Origin: Molossus alvarezi
Lineage: Eukaryota; Chordata; Mammalia; Chiroptera; Molossidae
Direction: 5' to 3'
Assembly (NCBI GenBank): GCA_037176705.1
Contig: CM073908.1
Span: 128,391,430-128,455,429, forward strand
Length of the DNA stretch: 64,000 nt
Part shown: piece after piece, positions 46,454 through 58,396 of the stretch
Layout: each line of letters begins with the position of its first letter
Numbering within the stretch: position 1 is the stretch's first letter
Notes under the pieces: generated by a model
The model's input: only the letters and a program-made list of their open reading frames with translations
Databases searched by the model: none
What the model was told of the DNA's origin: nothing
Made by a program: the position numbers and the translations under genes

Positions 46454-46940
46454 TTTCTTGTTTGTCCATTTGTTGCTTTCAGTTTTATATCCCACATATG
46501 AGTGAAATAATATGGTTCTTAACTATTTTGACTGACTTATTTTGTGTAGTATGATATTCTCAAGATCCATCATGTCTTCGCAAATGGCAGAATTTCATCA
46601 TTTCTTATGGCTGAGTAGTATTCCATTGTATATAGGGACCACGTCTTCATTATCTAATAATCTAACAAATGACACTTCAATTGATTCCATGTCATGGCCA
46701 CCGTGAAAAACAAAGAAACAAGAACTCACAAACAGAGATGATAGTATGGTGGTTACCAGAGGGAAGGGGGTGGGGGAATAGTATAGGGTAAAGGAGTTAA
46801 ATATATAGTAATGGAAGAAGATTTGACTTTGGGAGGTGGATATACAATGCAATATCCAGATGATGTATCAATAAATTGTATACTTGAAACTTATATAATG
46901 GTATTAACCAATGCCAGCCCAATAAATTTTGTTAAAAGTA
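46454..46940 (+). mobile_element. L1 with inverted 5' segment (twin-priming structure)
   Basis: From 46454 to about 46702 the L1 ORF2 end is in reverse ('tttatatcccacatatgagt', 'gagtagtattccattgtata'). From about 46706 the 3' UTR runs forward ('ggtggttaccagagggaagg', 'acaatgcaatatccagatga') to the end near 46940. In L1 coordinates the inverted part stops at the 'acaagaaa' word where the direct part begins, as twin priming predicts. No TSD was found. Confidence 0.88.
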
Positions 46941-47039
46941 ATCATTTAGAAAAATAGGGTTTTTTTTATAAAGTATATTTTCATTGAAGAGCTGAAAATA
47001 TATTCTATTTATAGGTATATTTTTTTATTTTTAAACTAA

Positions 47040-47165
47040 CCAACATAAATATATGATAGCTGGTGTTACTGCCTCCATGCATTTAATAGGAAGACAGAGG
47101 GCACACAGAGGCTTGAAGACTGTCTCTGGTCACATTCATAAATGCACAATTTAGTTTTTATACCA
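47040..47165 (-). mobile_element. Possible MIR fragment, inverted
   Basis: 'ggaagacagagggcacacag' and 'tgtctctggtcacattcata' follow the reversed MIR core loosely. Confidence 0.4.
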
Positions 47166-47609
47166 TTTATAGTGTTTAGTAATGGTATGGTTTCATGTAT
47201 TTTCTTATTTCAATGCATAATAACATGAAGTAAAAGATATATTAGTTTTGGTTCTCCACATTCTGTTAAAAATAAGTGCTAATAAAAAACATCCATTTGC
47301 TTTAAGAAAAATCCCCCTACTATGATCATTCTCCCACAAAAGAATAACATTTCATTAAATTTACCACATGCTTAAGTCCCCAGTTTTTTAATAATATCAA
47401 TGTAATTAAGCTATGTTTGATCTTCCAGATTTTTATTGAAATAAAATTATTCTGAACAAAATTTTCATAAGACTTGAGAACATCTATTTCAGTGCATTTA
47501 AACCTAACAAGACTTTATTTATCCTTATATATTAAGTTCTTGGCAACAACAACAAAACTCCTAATTACTTGAAATAAAACTACCAATGACTCAGAAATCT
47601 GATCCCCTT
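47166..47609. other. Unassigned sequence
   Basis: Nothing recognisable. Confidence 0.4.
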
Positions 47610-49270
47610 ACTTGGTCTCTGATTACTTACAGCCTACGGCCCACTCTCATCTCTAGTTGGAAGTCTTATGGGTATATTAAACTTCTGAGGTCCAAAATAA
47701 CCTCCTAATCATGCCCACAATTGAGACTTACTCTTCCTGTTATCCTCTTCATACCAATAAATGGCAATGCCAATTTTCCAGTCATTAAGGTCAATCATAA
47801 GGTCATCTTTGAAACCTTTCTTTCTTTTATACCTTATGTTTAATTCACCAGCAAATCTTACTAGCTCTCCCTTCAAAATATATACAGAATCCAACCATTT
47901 CTCATTACCTTCTACTAATACCATCCTAACTTAGATAATACTGTCTCTGACCTGAAATACTAGAATTGCCTTGCAACTAACTGCCCTTCCACTTCAGCCC
48001 ATGGACCCCTATGGTCTAGCATATTACTTTTAAGTCAGGCAAACCATGCAATCTTCTGCTTAAGAACTTTCATGTAATTTAGAATAAAAGGTAAAATCTT
48101 CACAATGATGCATAGAAAGCCCCCTATATCTGCTTATTCCCCTATTTTGCTGACCTCTAACCTCTCTACCCATCCCTTAAGATGCCCACCACTTAAGGGC
48201 CATTTAACTCTTCTATCTGTAATGCTCTTTCAACAGTTGTCCTCATGGCTCCTTTCCTCAACTCCTAATCAACAAGGTATTTCCTAAGTACCTTATTTTA
48301 AATTAAAATTCCTCAGAGGGTAAGAGATCTTTCTTTCTTATGTCTCCATCGTGTTCCATTGTGTAAATGTACCACAACATTTTTATCCATTCGTACACTG
48401 ATAGACACTTGGGCTGTTTCCAGATCTTAGCTATTGTAAATAGTGCTGCTATGAACATGGGGGTACATATATTATTTCTGATTGGTGTTTCAGGCTTCTT
48501 GGGATATATTCCTAGAAGTGGAATCAGTGGGTCAAATGGCAGTTCCATTTTTAATTTTTTTGAGGAAACACCATATTGTTTTCCATAGTGGCCGCACTGG
48601 TCTGCATTCCTACCATCAGTGTACTAGAGTCCCCTTTTCTCCACACCCTCGCCAACATTTTTTGTTTGAGGATTTGCTGATGGCAGCATTCTGGCAGGTG
48701 TGAGAAAGACAAGTATCATATGATCTCAGTTATTTGTGGAATATAGTGAACAAAATAAGCTAATGAACAAAATTGTTCCAGAGACATGGAAGAGGAACAG
48801 ACTGACAAACCTCAGAGGGAAGGAGGGTTGGGCGGGGGGGATGGGAAGAGATAAACCAAAGAATTTATATGCATAGATGCATAACCAATGGACACAAACA
48901 GCAATGCTGTGAATTGGGAAGGGAGGAGGGAGGAGAGTAACAATAGGAGAAAAAAGAAAAGACTAATTAAAATTCCTTTTAGACCAGAACCTCTTCCTTC
49001 CCACGTATTACTGATCCTCCTTCTTTGCCTTATTTTTGTTCATATACCTAGTATCATCTGGCTTAACAGTCATTTTGCTTATTGTCTAAACTGTCTATTT
49101 CACCCACATACCATTCATTTAACTTATTTTTCTTAAATTGGCTAGTTCACCTCTTCTAGAATGTAAACCCCATCAGGGCAGAAATTTCGGTCTGTTTTGT
49201 TCAGCAGTATATCCCCAGTTGTCAGAAAAGTTCCTAGTACAAAGCAGGCATTCCACAAATATCTGTGGCA
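47610..49270 (+). mobile_element. L2 LINE, split by a younger L1
   Basis: The left part (47610-48313) carries the end of L2 ORF2 and the UTR ('ttcaaaatatatacagaatc', 'cttgcaactaactgcccttc', 'atgcatagaaagccccctat'). The right part (48978-49270) continues with 'tagaatgtaaaccccatcag', 'tatatccccagttgtcagaa' and 'gcaggcattccacaaatatc'. The break coincides exactly with the TSD of the L1 at 48301-48977. Confidence 0.78.
48301..48977 (+). mobile_element. L1 with inverted 5' segment and TSD
   Basis: Direct repeats aattaaaattcct (48301-48313 and 48965-48977) flank an inverted ORF2 part (48314 to about 48703, reading minus) followed by a forward ORF2 end and 3' UTR (about 48704-48964). In L1 coordinates roughly 50 bp are missing between the two parts, judged against the copy at 11.8 kb. 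The inversion and perfect TSD together are strong evidence for twin priming. Confidence 0.95.
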
Positions 49271-49278
49271 AAAAAAAA

Positions 49279-49440
49279 TAAGTTATATATGCACTCAAGT
49301 GTTCTACCACTGAGAAATTCGGTGAGAGTGGAGAGGAGGGTGTTAATGGGGGGAAAGGAGGAAAATCTGTAGTAAAATATAAATTAATTTTAAAAAATAA
49401 AATAAATTTATTTGAAAAGTAAAAAACTAAGTTATATATG
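49279..49440 (+). mobile_element. Very short L1 3' end joined to a foreign 5' piece
   Basis: A perfect 13-bp TSD taagttatatatg (49279-49291 and 49428-49440) encloses 136 bp. The right part (from about 49322) is the last 100 bp or so of L1 ('gagggtgttaatggggggaa' and an AT-rich tail). The left 30 bp (49292-49321) is not L1. Read in reverse it contains ctcagtggtagaacac, which resembles a tRNA A-box region. Confidence 0.8.
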
Positions 49441-49729
49441 GATATAAAAATTCACAAGAGCCAATTAAGAATATCTGTTGCTATTGTTGTTTTCTTTAAT
49501 ATACTTCAGAATTTCATATTTTCAAAAATGCATTCAATTACAAATCTGAGGATGAATAAGAGAATACTCAAATGAGTTAATTTATTTATAGTTAAAATGT
49601 CATTCATCAAGCGAAATTTGTCACTAAAACTACTGATCATAAATACTCATAAAAATATTGCAAATTGTCTATTTAGATTTACTTTTATAATTTGCTTATA
49701 AAATTAATCAAGTATCATTATTTGTCAAC
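49441..49729. other. Unassigned sequence
   Basis: Nothing recognisable. Confidence 0.4.
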
Positions 49730-50475
49730 CTCCTACTTCAAACTTTGCCTTCTCGATAAGTCAATCCAATGGCTCTGGCCTGAAATGTAACTCATCTTTG
49801 ATTTCCTATTTCTGTCAGTCCCTCTCACAAACAATCCATCAGCAAGTCTTGTTAATTATAACTTCAAAGTCTACTATCATGAATCTACCAACACCTCTTG
49901 CCACCACTACCATCATACCAGTCCCAGTCACACAATTTCTCTTCTGGAGAATGGCTACAGTCCCTCCATTGATCACTAATCCCACTACTTAAACCCTTCG
50001 CTTTGCTTTTATGGTAGCTCTAGTTGCTTTTTTAAACTTGCATTTGCAAACATTTTCAGACTTACAGGTAAACTGCAAATACAGGACAAAGAGATCCTGC
50101 CATATACTCTATACTCAATTTCCCCAAATGTCAAGGTCTTATCTAACCACAATATAATTTTCAAGTCAAGGACTTTAACAAGAATACAATACTATTAACT
50201 AATTGAATACAGAGACTGCTGGTCTGGTAATCACACATTTTGAAAACTACTGCTCTAGTAACAGTTGAGTTATCTCACATCCTTGATTATACCAAGCTCA
50301 TTCCAGCTTTAGGGCCTTTGCATCAGCTTTTCCCTCTGTCTCAGACATTCTTTTCCCCATCTTGGCATGGCTGGGTCTTTTAGTCACTGAAGCCCATTTG
50401 GAAAAGACTTCCTGACCATGTAGTCTAAAGCAGTTTCCCTGATTTATTTTCAACATAGCACTTATCACTACTTGG
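49730..50475 (+). mobile_element. Second L2 LINE, interrupted
   Basis: The left part (49730-50010: 'caatccatcagcaagtcttg', 'accaacacctcttgccacca') and right part (50260-50475: 'ccagctttagggcctttgca', 'gacttcctgaccatgtagtc', 'catagcacttatcactactt') are in L2 order. The middle (50011-50259) is foreign and ends in a hAT-like 'ctgctggtctggtaatcaca...aactactg' piece. Confidence 0.7.
50205..50259. mobile_element. hAT-type fragment
   Basis: 'ctgctggtctggtaatcaca' and 'ttttgaaaactactgctcta' resemble the terminal part of the hAT-Charlie MER family also suspected at 13.5 and 21.0 kb. Confidence 0.4.
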
Positions 50476-50476
50476 T

Positions 50477-50585
50477 GCATGTGTGTGTGTGTATGTGTGT
50501 GTGTGTGTGTGTATATGTATACACACATATATAGATATATATATATATACACATACATACACACACATACATATACATATATAAT
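50477..50585. repeat. (TG)n / (TA)n / (CA)n microsatellite with hairpin potential
   Basis: A TG run (about 50479-50512) meets a TATA centre and then CA-containing repeats. The arms gtgtgtgtata and tatacacac around a 2-base centre at 50516-50517 are complementary. The alternating purine-pyrimidine tract can adopt Z-DNA or cruciform structure in principle. Confidence 0.95.
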
Positions 50586-50629
50586 TTAATGACCATATAG
50601 CCAGATTAGAATTTGAACATCCCCAAAAT

Positions 50630-50730
50630 AGAACCTTGTTTTTTTGTTCCTAAGAGTATCCCCACGATTACAAACTCTGTTTACCAAATAATAGGTATTC
50701 AATAAATAGTTGTTGATTATAAATAAATTT
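50630..50730 (+). mobile_element. L2 or MIR 3' end fragment
   Basis: 'aaataataggtattcaataa' and 'atagttgttgattat' resemble the L2 tail. Confidence 0.45.
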
Positions 50731-51039
50731 ACCAAGGAATATTAAATTGAATAATAAAGCCAACTGTTATTTCTATATTACCTTGCAGTTTACTAATTTG
50801 CAACTATATATTTATTAACTAATCTAAAATAATAGAAAAATTATTAACCTAAAAGTCAGACAAACTCAGTTTCATTTCCTAGCTCCTCACTGACCACCAA
50901 ATTTTAAATCCTACCTAAGCTTGAGTTTTCTCATAAGGTATTCAAATTCAAAATCATCCAGTCGGTTCACGTGAAAGCCAGAACTTAATCTCTAGTTTCT
51001 TTGAAAGAGCAGCAAGTTTTATGGCACCAAACTTAAATG

Positions 51040-51145
51040 TATGAGGTCAATAATTGTGTCTTTTTTATTACTCATATAATTACTAGTGCCTAATATTGTA
51101 TCCCCATAAAAGACACCTAATAAACACTTGTTAAATGAAAGATAA
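51040..51145 (+). mobile_element. L2 3' end fragment
   Basis: 'gtcaataattgtgtcttttt', 'ctagtgcctaatattgtatc' and 'ctaataaacacttgttaaat' follow the L2 3' end. Confidence 0.5.
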
Positions 51146-53160
51146 ACACTACTAGTAAGTCATATGGCATTTATCTATATCATATTTGAGTTTCTGTATT
51201 TACATTTCATTCCATTTATTAAAAAGGTATTAACCTTGAACATAAAATTTTATCCCAGCATTCTCATTAACAATATTTTGTCCTTAAGTTCAATGCCATC
51301 CAAATAGATTTATGTCTGTATATCCCTCTTGAAAACAAGAACTTAATTAAATATCATCTCAGTCCTTACACAATTAGCTTTAGTCAAAATATTTGCCTCT
51401 TATTTATCAAAGTTCTGGATTTTTTTATCTCAATATATAACATTTTAGAAAGATCAAGGATTAGATATGCATGATACCATGGAATCATATGTAGAGTCAA
51501 ATGTTATTTATCATGGAATCAAAGGCTGAGTTTTAATAAAATATTAGGTCAGAAGAACAATAACCCCCTCTCACTATGTATCTTTCCTTGATGCACTTCT
51601 AAACTATCTTAATGGGATCCAGTTACATTTTCATGACATTATTTTATATTTTCTCTGATATGCATAAAGTTCTCAGACTTTAAGCTCTTGATAGTTATGT
51701 TTTAGTGTTTATGGTTTTAACATTTTCTGAGAAGCTAGTTAAAAAGTATAAGTACTTTGTGCATGCTCTCATATATAAACACATACACAGACACAGTAAA
51801 CTGCCTTTTTTTTTCTTGTGATGTATTATTGTCTCTTAAAATCTTCCATAACAAATTTAAAAGGAGAAATAAAACTTACAATTAGAACAGATTATGGTAA
51901 GATATAATTTGGTATAACAAGAAACAAACTATAAATTTCTGATTTCTATAAGCAAGCCTCCATTATCAAAGGATTTGTATGTGAGGATGTATATGTCCTT
52001 ATACATTTGTTTAGCCATCTCTTTTTCTAAATTATACTCTGTCTCTATAATTTGTATCAAACACCTCATTGGCATTCAGGTATCTGAAATTATAGAAGAA
52101 AAAAAAATCCCTATTCCAAAGGTTTCCAAAGAGATGCTATGAAAATTGTCCAAAATAAAACCATCCTACGTATGCATATGATCACTACTGTGTAAACCAT
52201 ACAATAATGTTCAAATTTGGCACTTTGATTCTATACTTGGAGACATCCAAAAGTATGTCCTGGTGTCATATATCTTTGTTGTTGGCGGACCCTGCATATG
52301 GAAAGACTTGAATGAGTGTTCACTGGCAGAATGGATATGATCTATTTTGTTATTCCTTTAGCAGCTACATGATATACAATTTTAGCTTCGCTCTCACACA
52401 TGGGTCAAAAGTGAAACAGGGGAGGATAGTGGAAAACTTAAGCTTGAGATAACAGGCTAAAAAGAAACAGTGAAAACTTGTCTGCTTTGCTGAAATAGAA
52501 AACTATTTAATATGTCAAAAGATTTTAGATTAATTCTCATTTGATGCAGATATCACCAAACCAGATCTATGAAACTTTACTTGTCAATGATATTATTCAT
52601 GATTTAGCTTTAAGAAACTTCTGAGATCTAATACAACAAGATAAGCTTATCCTAGATATGATCTCAAAGGGAAGCTGGAGGATTTGTCTCAGAAATGAGA
52701 CAGACTGAAACAAAGACTGAGAAAGTTTCAATATAATGCCTAAAGCAGATTAAGGTTATGTCTTCTCAGGAATGAAACAACTGATCAATTGAAGAGTGAG
52801 GGTGCTGACTTAGTAGCTACTGGTCCATCCAATTTTTAATTTGTGTTTGACTCTGGAGAAATAACACTCTGAGACTTTATCTTTATTTGGTTGCTTGGAT
52901 GTAGGTTCCACATATTATAACTCAGACCATACACAACAATATCAGAAAATACATCTTCTTATTAAAGACAAAAATTTACCAAATCAATGAGTGTCTTAAA
53001 AATATTGCAAACTTGATTTGTTTTACCTGACACTCAGTTTATGGTCATAACTATTGAACATAATAACTGCTTAGGAATCATTTTTTTCTAGCATAAATCT
53101 CATTAGAATAAAGTTGAGCAAAAAAGAGATGACACTTTTTTTTTAATGTCGTATTTGGCC
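51146..53160. other. Unassigned sequence
   Basis: About 2 kb without recognised gene or repeat. AT-rich. Confidence 0.4.
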
Positions 53161-53164
53161 TAAT

Positions 53165-53450
53165 ATATATTTTTTTATTAATTAATTAATTTTTGTTACA
53201 GATATTTCTTCTTTTTTCCCCACTGATTCCCCCCTCCCCCTTCCTCCCTGCCCTGTCCCCAGCTTTGTTGTCCATGTCCATTGTTCATGCATACATGCAT
53301 ATAAGTTCTGTGGTTTATCTCTCCCTCACCAACCCTTCTCTTGGGGGTTGTCAGTCTGTACTCCACCTCCACGTCTCTGGGACTACCCCATTCCTCAGAC
53401 TGTTATGTTCATTATATTCCACAAATAAGTGAGATCATATGATACTTGCA
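53165..53450 (-). mobile_element. L1 3' end, inverted
   Basis: 'aatttttgttacagatattt', a C-rich block, 'gtccatgtccattgttcatg', 'ggttgtcagtctgtactcca' and 'aataagtgagatcatatgat' match the reversed L1 3' UTR and last ORF2 codons. It is truncated at about 53450. No secure TSD. Confidence 0.92.
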
Positions 53451-56400
53451 GACATGACACGTTTTAAGAAAATTTCAGCTTTTCCAATCATAAATTTGAT
53501 TTCCCAAAATATTTACTACACAAAGAAATTATGGAAATTTTCAGAAGAAATAAACATTGACTATTCTTCTTTTCTGTTCACATAGAAATGCTGATTAAAT
53601 TAGCTAAGCACAGAAATAATATTAGTTGTGTTTACAATTTGAATTATGGACATTTTGAATCTATATAATTGTTTGATACAAATTTGAAATATTGCAGGCA
53701 ATACACTACAGCAAGAATTTCACTGAAGACTATATATGTATCAGGATAAGTACAGGCATAAATATTTTACCAAAACTATTAAGGTATCTTACCATGGCAT
53801 CTTGAACGCAAATTAACACCTGACCTGGCTTCTCAAATTCAAAATTATGATTTGTTTCAATGTGTTAAGGCAACTTGTTTCTTATATTAATAATTAAATA
53901 GCATTTCCAAATTTGTTTTCTGCCCTTTTGTGATCTTAATAGAACAAGGAAAGAAAGAAAGATTTTGGTAAATTTAAGAGCAATGAGTAGGTAATGGCAA
54001 AATATAAAGAAAGAGAAAAGTACATGACTTCCTTTATAGTTGATAAGAGATATGCTAGGATAGAGCCAGAGAAACAGTCCACAAAATCTTGGCCTTGCTA
54101 CCAGCCATTCCACTGGCCAAAATTCTCTGAACAGTTGTGATAGCTGTATCCCAGCGTCTCTCTCCTTTATCTATAGAAGTGATAAAGCTAAGACAATGGT
54201 TTAAAATGCCTTAATAAGAATTAGCTCAGTGATTAAATAAAACCCAGAAGACAAACTCAAACCTAAAGCATACACACAGAAGAGATAGGGTTTCATTGGT
54301 ATGAAAACTATCACAAAACACTTCCAGATATCTTGAACAACTGGTGTCTCTGTGTACATTTTTGGGATGCGCTGTGAACTTTCCTTTTCTAATATCTTAG
54401 TTACAATGTAATGTTTACATATGCGGCCCAACCAGACAAAAACTCATTGATAAATGTGGGATACTATAATCACTTGTACTGTAAGAGTAATAATATATCT
54501 AAATTTTTGAAAGCATCCTCCACATGAATTTACACACATTAATGCTCCAAGATGAACATGTGAATGAGAGAGATTTGGCTTTTCCCATCTCCATTCTTCA
54601 AATTAGGCTTAGTTAAAAATACAGCTAATCGCAGGTGTTCTGGGACTTCCTCCCAGGTCTCCTGATCCACACCTCTTTCCACTAAACATCTAGCAATGAC
54701 ACATATGTAGGTCGTAGGTGAGAAATCCACCCTGAAGTGGCTGCAACGTCATGTATATGCCCATGCCCCCAAGCTGTGAAATTCTCCAGCCTGCTTGCAG
54801 GAGGTCCTGAAAGAGTTATATGTGGGGGACAGTGAGAATGCCAGATGGCGATTTGTGAGAAAATCTGGGACCAGGGCAGGCAGCCAAAGACAGGGGACTG
54901 AATAAAAAGGATGATCACCAAGAATATACCCTCTCCCCAACCACCACAAATGAATGGAAGATGAATTAGGTCTCTTCCTCTTGAAGATAAAAAGTCTTCA
55001 TGCAATTTTTCATCTGTATGTGCAACAAATAAAACAAGAATTATAAAAATTTAAAAAGGATTTGCACTGTGCTGATTTACCTTACTATCATCTTTTGCTT
55101 CATTAGTAGTAAAAAAAAAAAAAAAAAATAGTAAGCCCATTGACAAAGAGTGTGCAGTCAAATTTACAAATAAAGTGTTTCAAAAAATTTAACTGTATCA
55201 CCAGAAACAGATGAGAATGCTTCAAGGAACCACTTTCTACTTGATTTGTAAGTAACAGGGGTATTTGCATTATATTGATTGTTGTTGTGCGCCTTTATCA
55301 CATTTATTGTTTGCTGCAGTATAGCCCTTTGAAGGTCTGCCAAACCACTGTGGCTTACTCAAAAGCAGGGCTGAATTTTAATTAAGCTGAGGCAAATAGA
55401 CACAGAACAGTTGAACTTGATTAGACCACTTGTCCTGATACACACACAGAGGGCATTCAGCACACTTATTCCAATAAGTGACAAAGTCAGTTCATACATG
55501 TGGTGAAATTAAAAATATAAAAACCACCATTTGTCAACATATTACTTCTACATGAGACTTCTGCTTCTCCATTTTAATCCATTGAGCCACCAAGGAGAGT
55601 TGAGAAGAGAAGGAAGCCAGTGAGGAGAATATATGTGGCATACTATCTTGATAACAATAATATTTGCTATTCCCTCAGAAGAAGCAGTATATGAGTTTAG
55701 TGATTAGGATTCAAAAGCATTGTTCAAGTAAAAAATTGGTGTATACATATGTATTGATTTTATTTTCAACCTGAAGAAAAGTTTAACACAGCATTTAGCC
55801 CAGATAAGGGAGCAGGTGGGATGTCAGAATTACATGATTTTTATTTTTGATACTTCAAGAAGAACAAAGCATCCAGGTTTTCTGGTTTGAACAGCAGAAC
55901 TGTTCCAAAATGTGTTCCCACGGTAACTTCTGAAATCAGCCAGTGTAATTTTCCCACACAATAGGGAGAACTGAGTCTCTGATAGGGCCATGTTTCTACA
56001 AAGCAAAGTACTGTATAAACTGATTTTACTGCTGAATTGCACTCAGTAATCTCTGGAATAGTCTCTAAAACAATGTTCCTGTGTAGATTTTCAGACTCAT
56101 AGCAGATACCACACCTTCCCTAAAGATAGGAAATTGACCACAGGCAATATTTTAAAATAAAATGCAAAAAGAAGATACTCTTTGTATATGTGCATCCAGA
56201 GTGATGTACAGATAGATCCTGAAATATGAATAAGCTAGTATTTCTTAAGGTGTCAGTGAAAATTTAAAGTTAAGGTCAAAAGGTTGAAACAGAACTTTGC
56301 ATATACATCAAGGTGCAAATACATTGCAAAGAGTGGCTCTTCCATTCATAAATTCAAATCACCTAGCCTTTAATATAATGTTACACTTTACTTCCCAGCA

Positions 56401-57220
56401 TCTTAATACCAGTAGACTACACTTAATCCTAAGAAAACAAGCCTCCCCTCAGGAATTTCAAAATAAAAAATCAGTAAATTTCTAAATATAAATGGATGCC
56501 TTTTCTGTGCAGCAAAGTAAATTGGATTTCAAAAAGAAAACAGTGTCTAAAGTTCTCATCCTTGACAACAGCAGGAAAAATTAGTAAATTTCCACTACTT
56601 TTTCATCTGTTATAATTTCACTCTTTATTCTTGTCTACAGGAGGTACAGAGAAAAAAAAAAAAGCAGTTTCCTGGTAAGTTAACTAAAATCCCTGATAAA
56701 TATACTTTTAAAGGCCATTTACTAGAAAAAAACATGGACTTAAAACTCAGATCATTCTGAATTTGAATCTGAATCCTATCTATGTAATTTCCTCACTACA
56801 TTATGTTCCTTGAATCAACCTGCATTTTATAAGATATGAAATGAGAAGAAATAACACTTTGGGAACAAATATAATGTATAAAAAAGATTTTATTTAATTT
56901 CTACAAAATGAACTTTGTGCAAAAGTTTAATACACTTATATGATAAAAAGCAGGGTTCTATTCCATGAGACATAGCACATTTTTAAAATACTCAATTCGA
57001 TCTTAACTGTTAGGCACTACTTTTAGGACATTGCAGTATTTGCAAGTGGTAAGTATGCTTTGATTTTGTTATTTTTCTTCTCAATGGAGCCTGCTATCTA
57101 CCAGTGTATGTCTAATGTGGTTAATGCAACATATATGCTTTCCATGTGTCTATATTATCAACATAAGCATTTAATTTTTCTATTTCTATTAATTTGCATA
57201 AAATAAATGGATAATTTTTA
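53451..57220. other. Long repeat-poor stretch
   Basis: About 3.8 kb with no recognised SINE or LINE. It includes an 18-A run (55111-55128). The GC-richer part at 54540-55000 carries overlapping minus-strand open frames (54682-55005, 107 codons; 54749-54949) with no recognised domain. The part at 55250-55500 is a candidate conserved noncoding element. I cannot identify a gene. Confidence 0.4.
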
Positions 57221-57480
57221 AAAATGCAAAAAATTGTCCGGCCAGTGTGGCTCAGTGATTGAACATTGACCCATGCACCGAGCGGTCACTGGTTCGATTC
57301 CTGGTCAGGACACATGCCCAGGTTGTGGGCCCAATCTCCAGTGGGGGGTATGCAGGAGGGGGCCAATCAATATTCTCTCTCATCAATGTTTTTATCTCTC
57401 TCTCCTTCTCCTTCCTCTCTCTCTAAAATCAACAAAGAAAAACAAATTAAAAAAATAATAAAATAAAATGCAAATAATTG
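57221..57480 (+). mobile_element. Ves SINE (type A)
   Basis: This plus-strand copy has 'ccggccagtgtggctcagtg', a perfect B box ggttcgattcc at 57291-57301, 'cagtggggggtatgcaggag' and 'taaaatcaacaaag' with an A-rich tail. The TSD aaaatgcaaaaaattg (57221-57236) and aaaatgcaaataattg (57465-57480) has one mismatch in 16. Confidence 0.96.
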
Positions 57481-58396
57481 CTCCTTAGGCAAAGAGAGAA
57501 ATGTTACTCAAACTCAGCTGTTGACTGGCATTCAGAACTTTCGTTGACTAATTCAAAGTCTTCATTTCATATCTACTATCTGAAAGGTCACACTGTGGTT
57601 TACTAAAGGCAATATATGAATGGCAATGTATACTACATAAAAGAATAGATTATACCAAAGACAAATATATAAACCATTAAGAAAAATCTCTGTGCATATG
57701 TATTACTCTGTATTTTATTATCACTTCTTTTCTATCTTTTTTTAATTTTTGTTACAGATGTTTCTCCTTTTTTTCCATTGAAACCCTCCTCCCAATCCCC
57801 CACAACTCGTTGCCAGCCTTGTTGTCCAAGTTCATTGGTTATACATACATGCAAATAAGTTCTGTGGTTTATCTCTTCTTTCCCCCAACCCCCTCTTCTA
57901 AAGGTTGTCAGTCTGCACCCTACTTCCATGTCTCTAGGTTTACCCTGTTCTTCAGACTGTTATGTTCATTATATCACACAAATAAGTGAGATCATGCGAT
58001 ATTTGTCTTTCTCTGCTTGGCTTGTTTTGCTTAGGATAATACTCTCCAGGTCCCTCCATGTCATCTCAAAGGATAACAGATCTTTCTTTCTTACAGCTGC
58101 GTAGTACTCCATTGTATATATGTACCACAGCTTTTTTATCCATTCATCTACTGATGGACACTTGGGCTGTTTCCAGATCTTAGCTATTGCAAATAGTGCT
58201 GCTATGAACATGGGGGTACATATATTCTTTCTGATTGGTGTTTAAGGCTTCTTAGGGTATATTCCTAGAAGTGGGATCACTGGGTCAAATGGCAATTCAA
58301 TTTTTATTTATTTTTTTTAATCTTCACCTTTGGACATTTTTGCATTCATCTTCAGATAGAGTTGGAGGGAGAAATGAGGGGGAAGAGAGAGAGAGA

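Noticed and set aside
53129..53460. TSD atgacac around the L1 3' end at 53.2 kb
   Set aside because: It is only 7 bp and leaves about 30 bp of non-tail sequence between the left repeat and the L1 A-tail, so chance is more likely.
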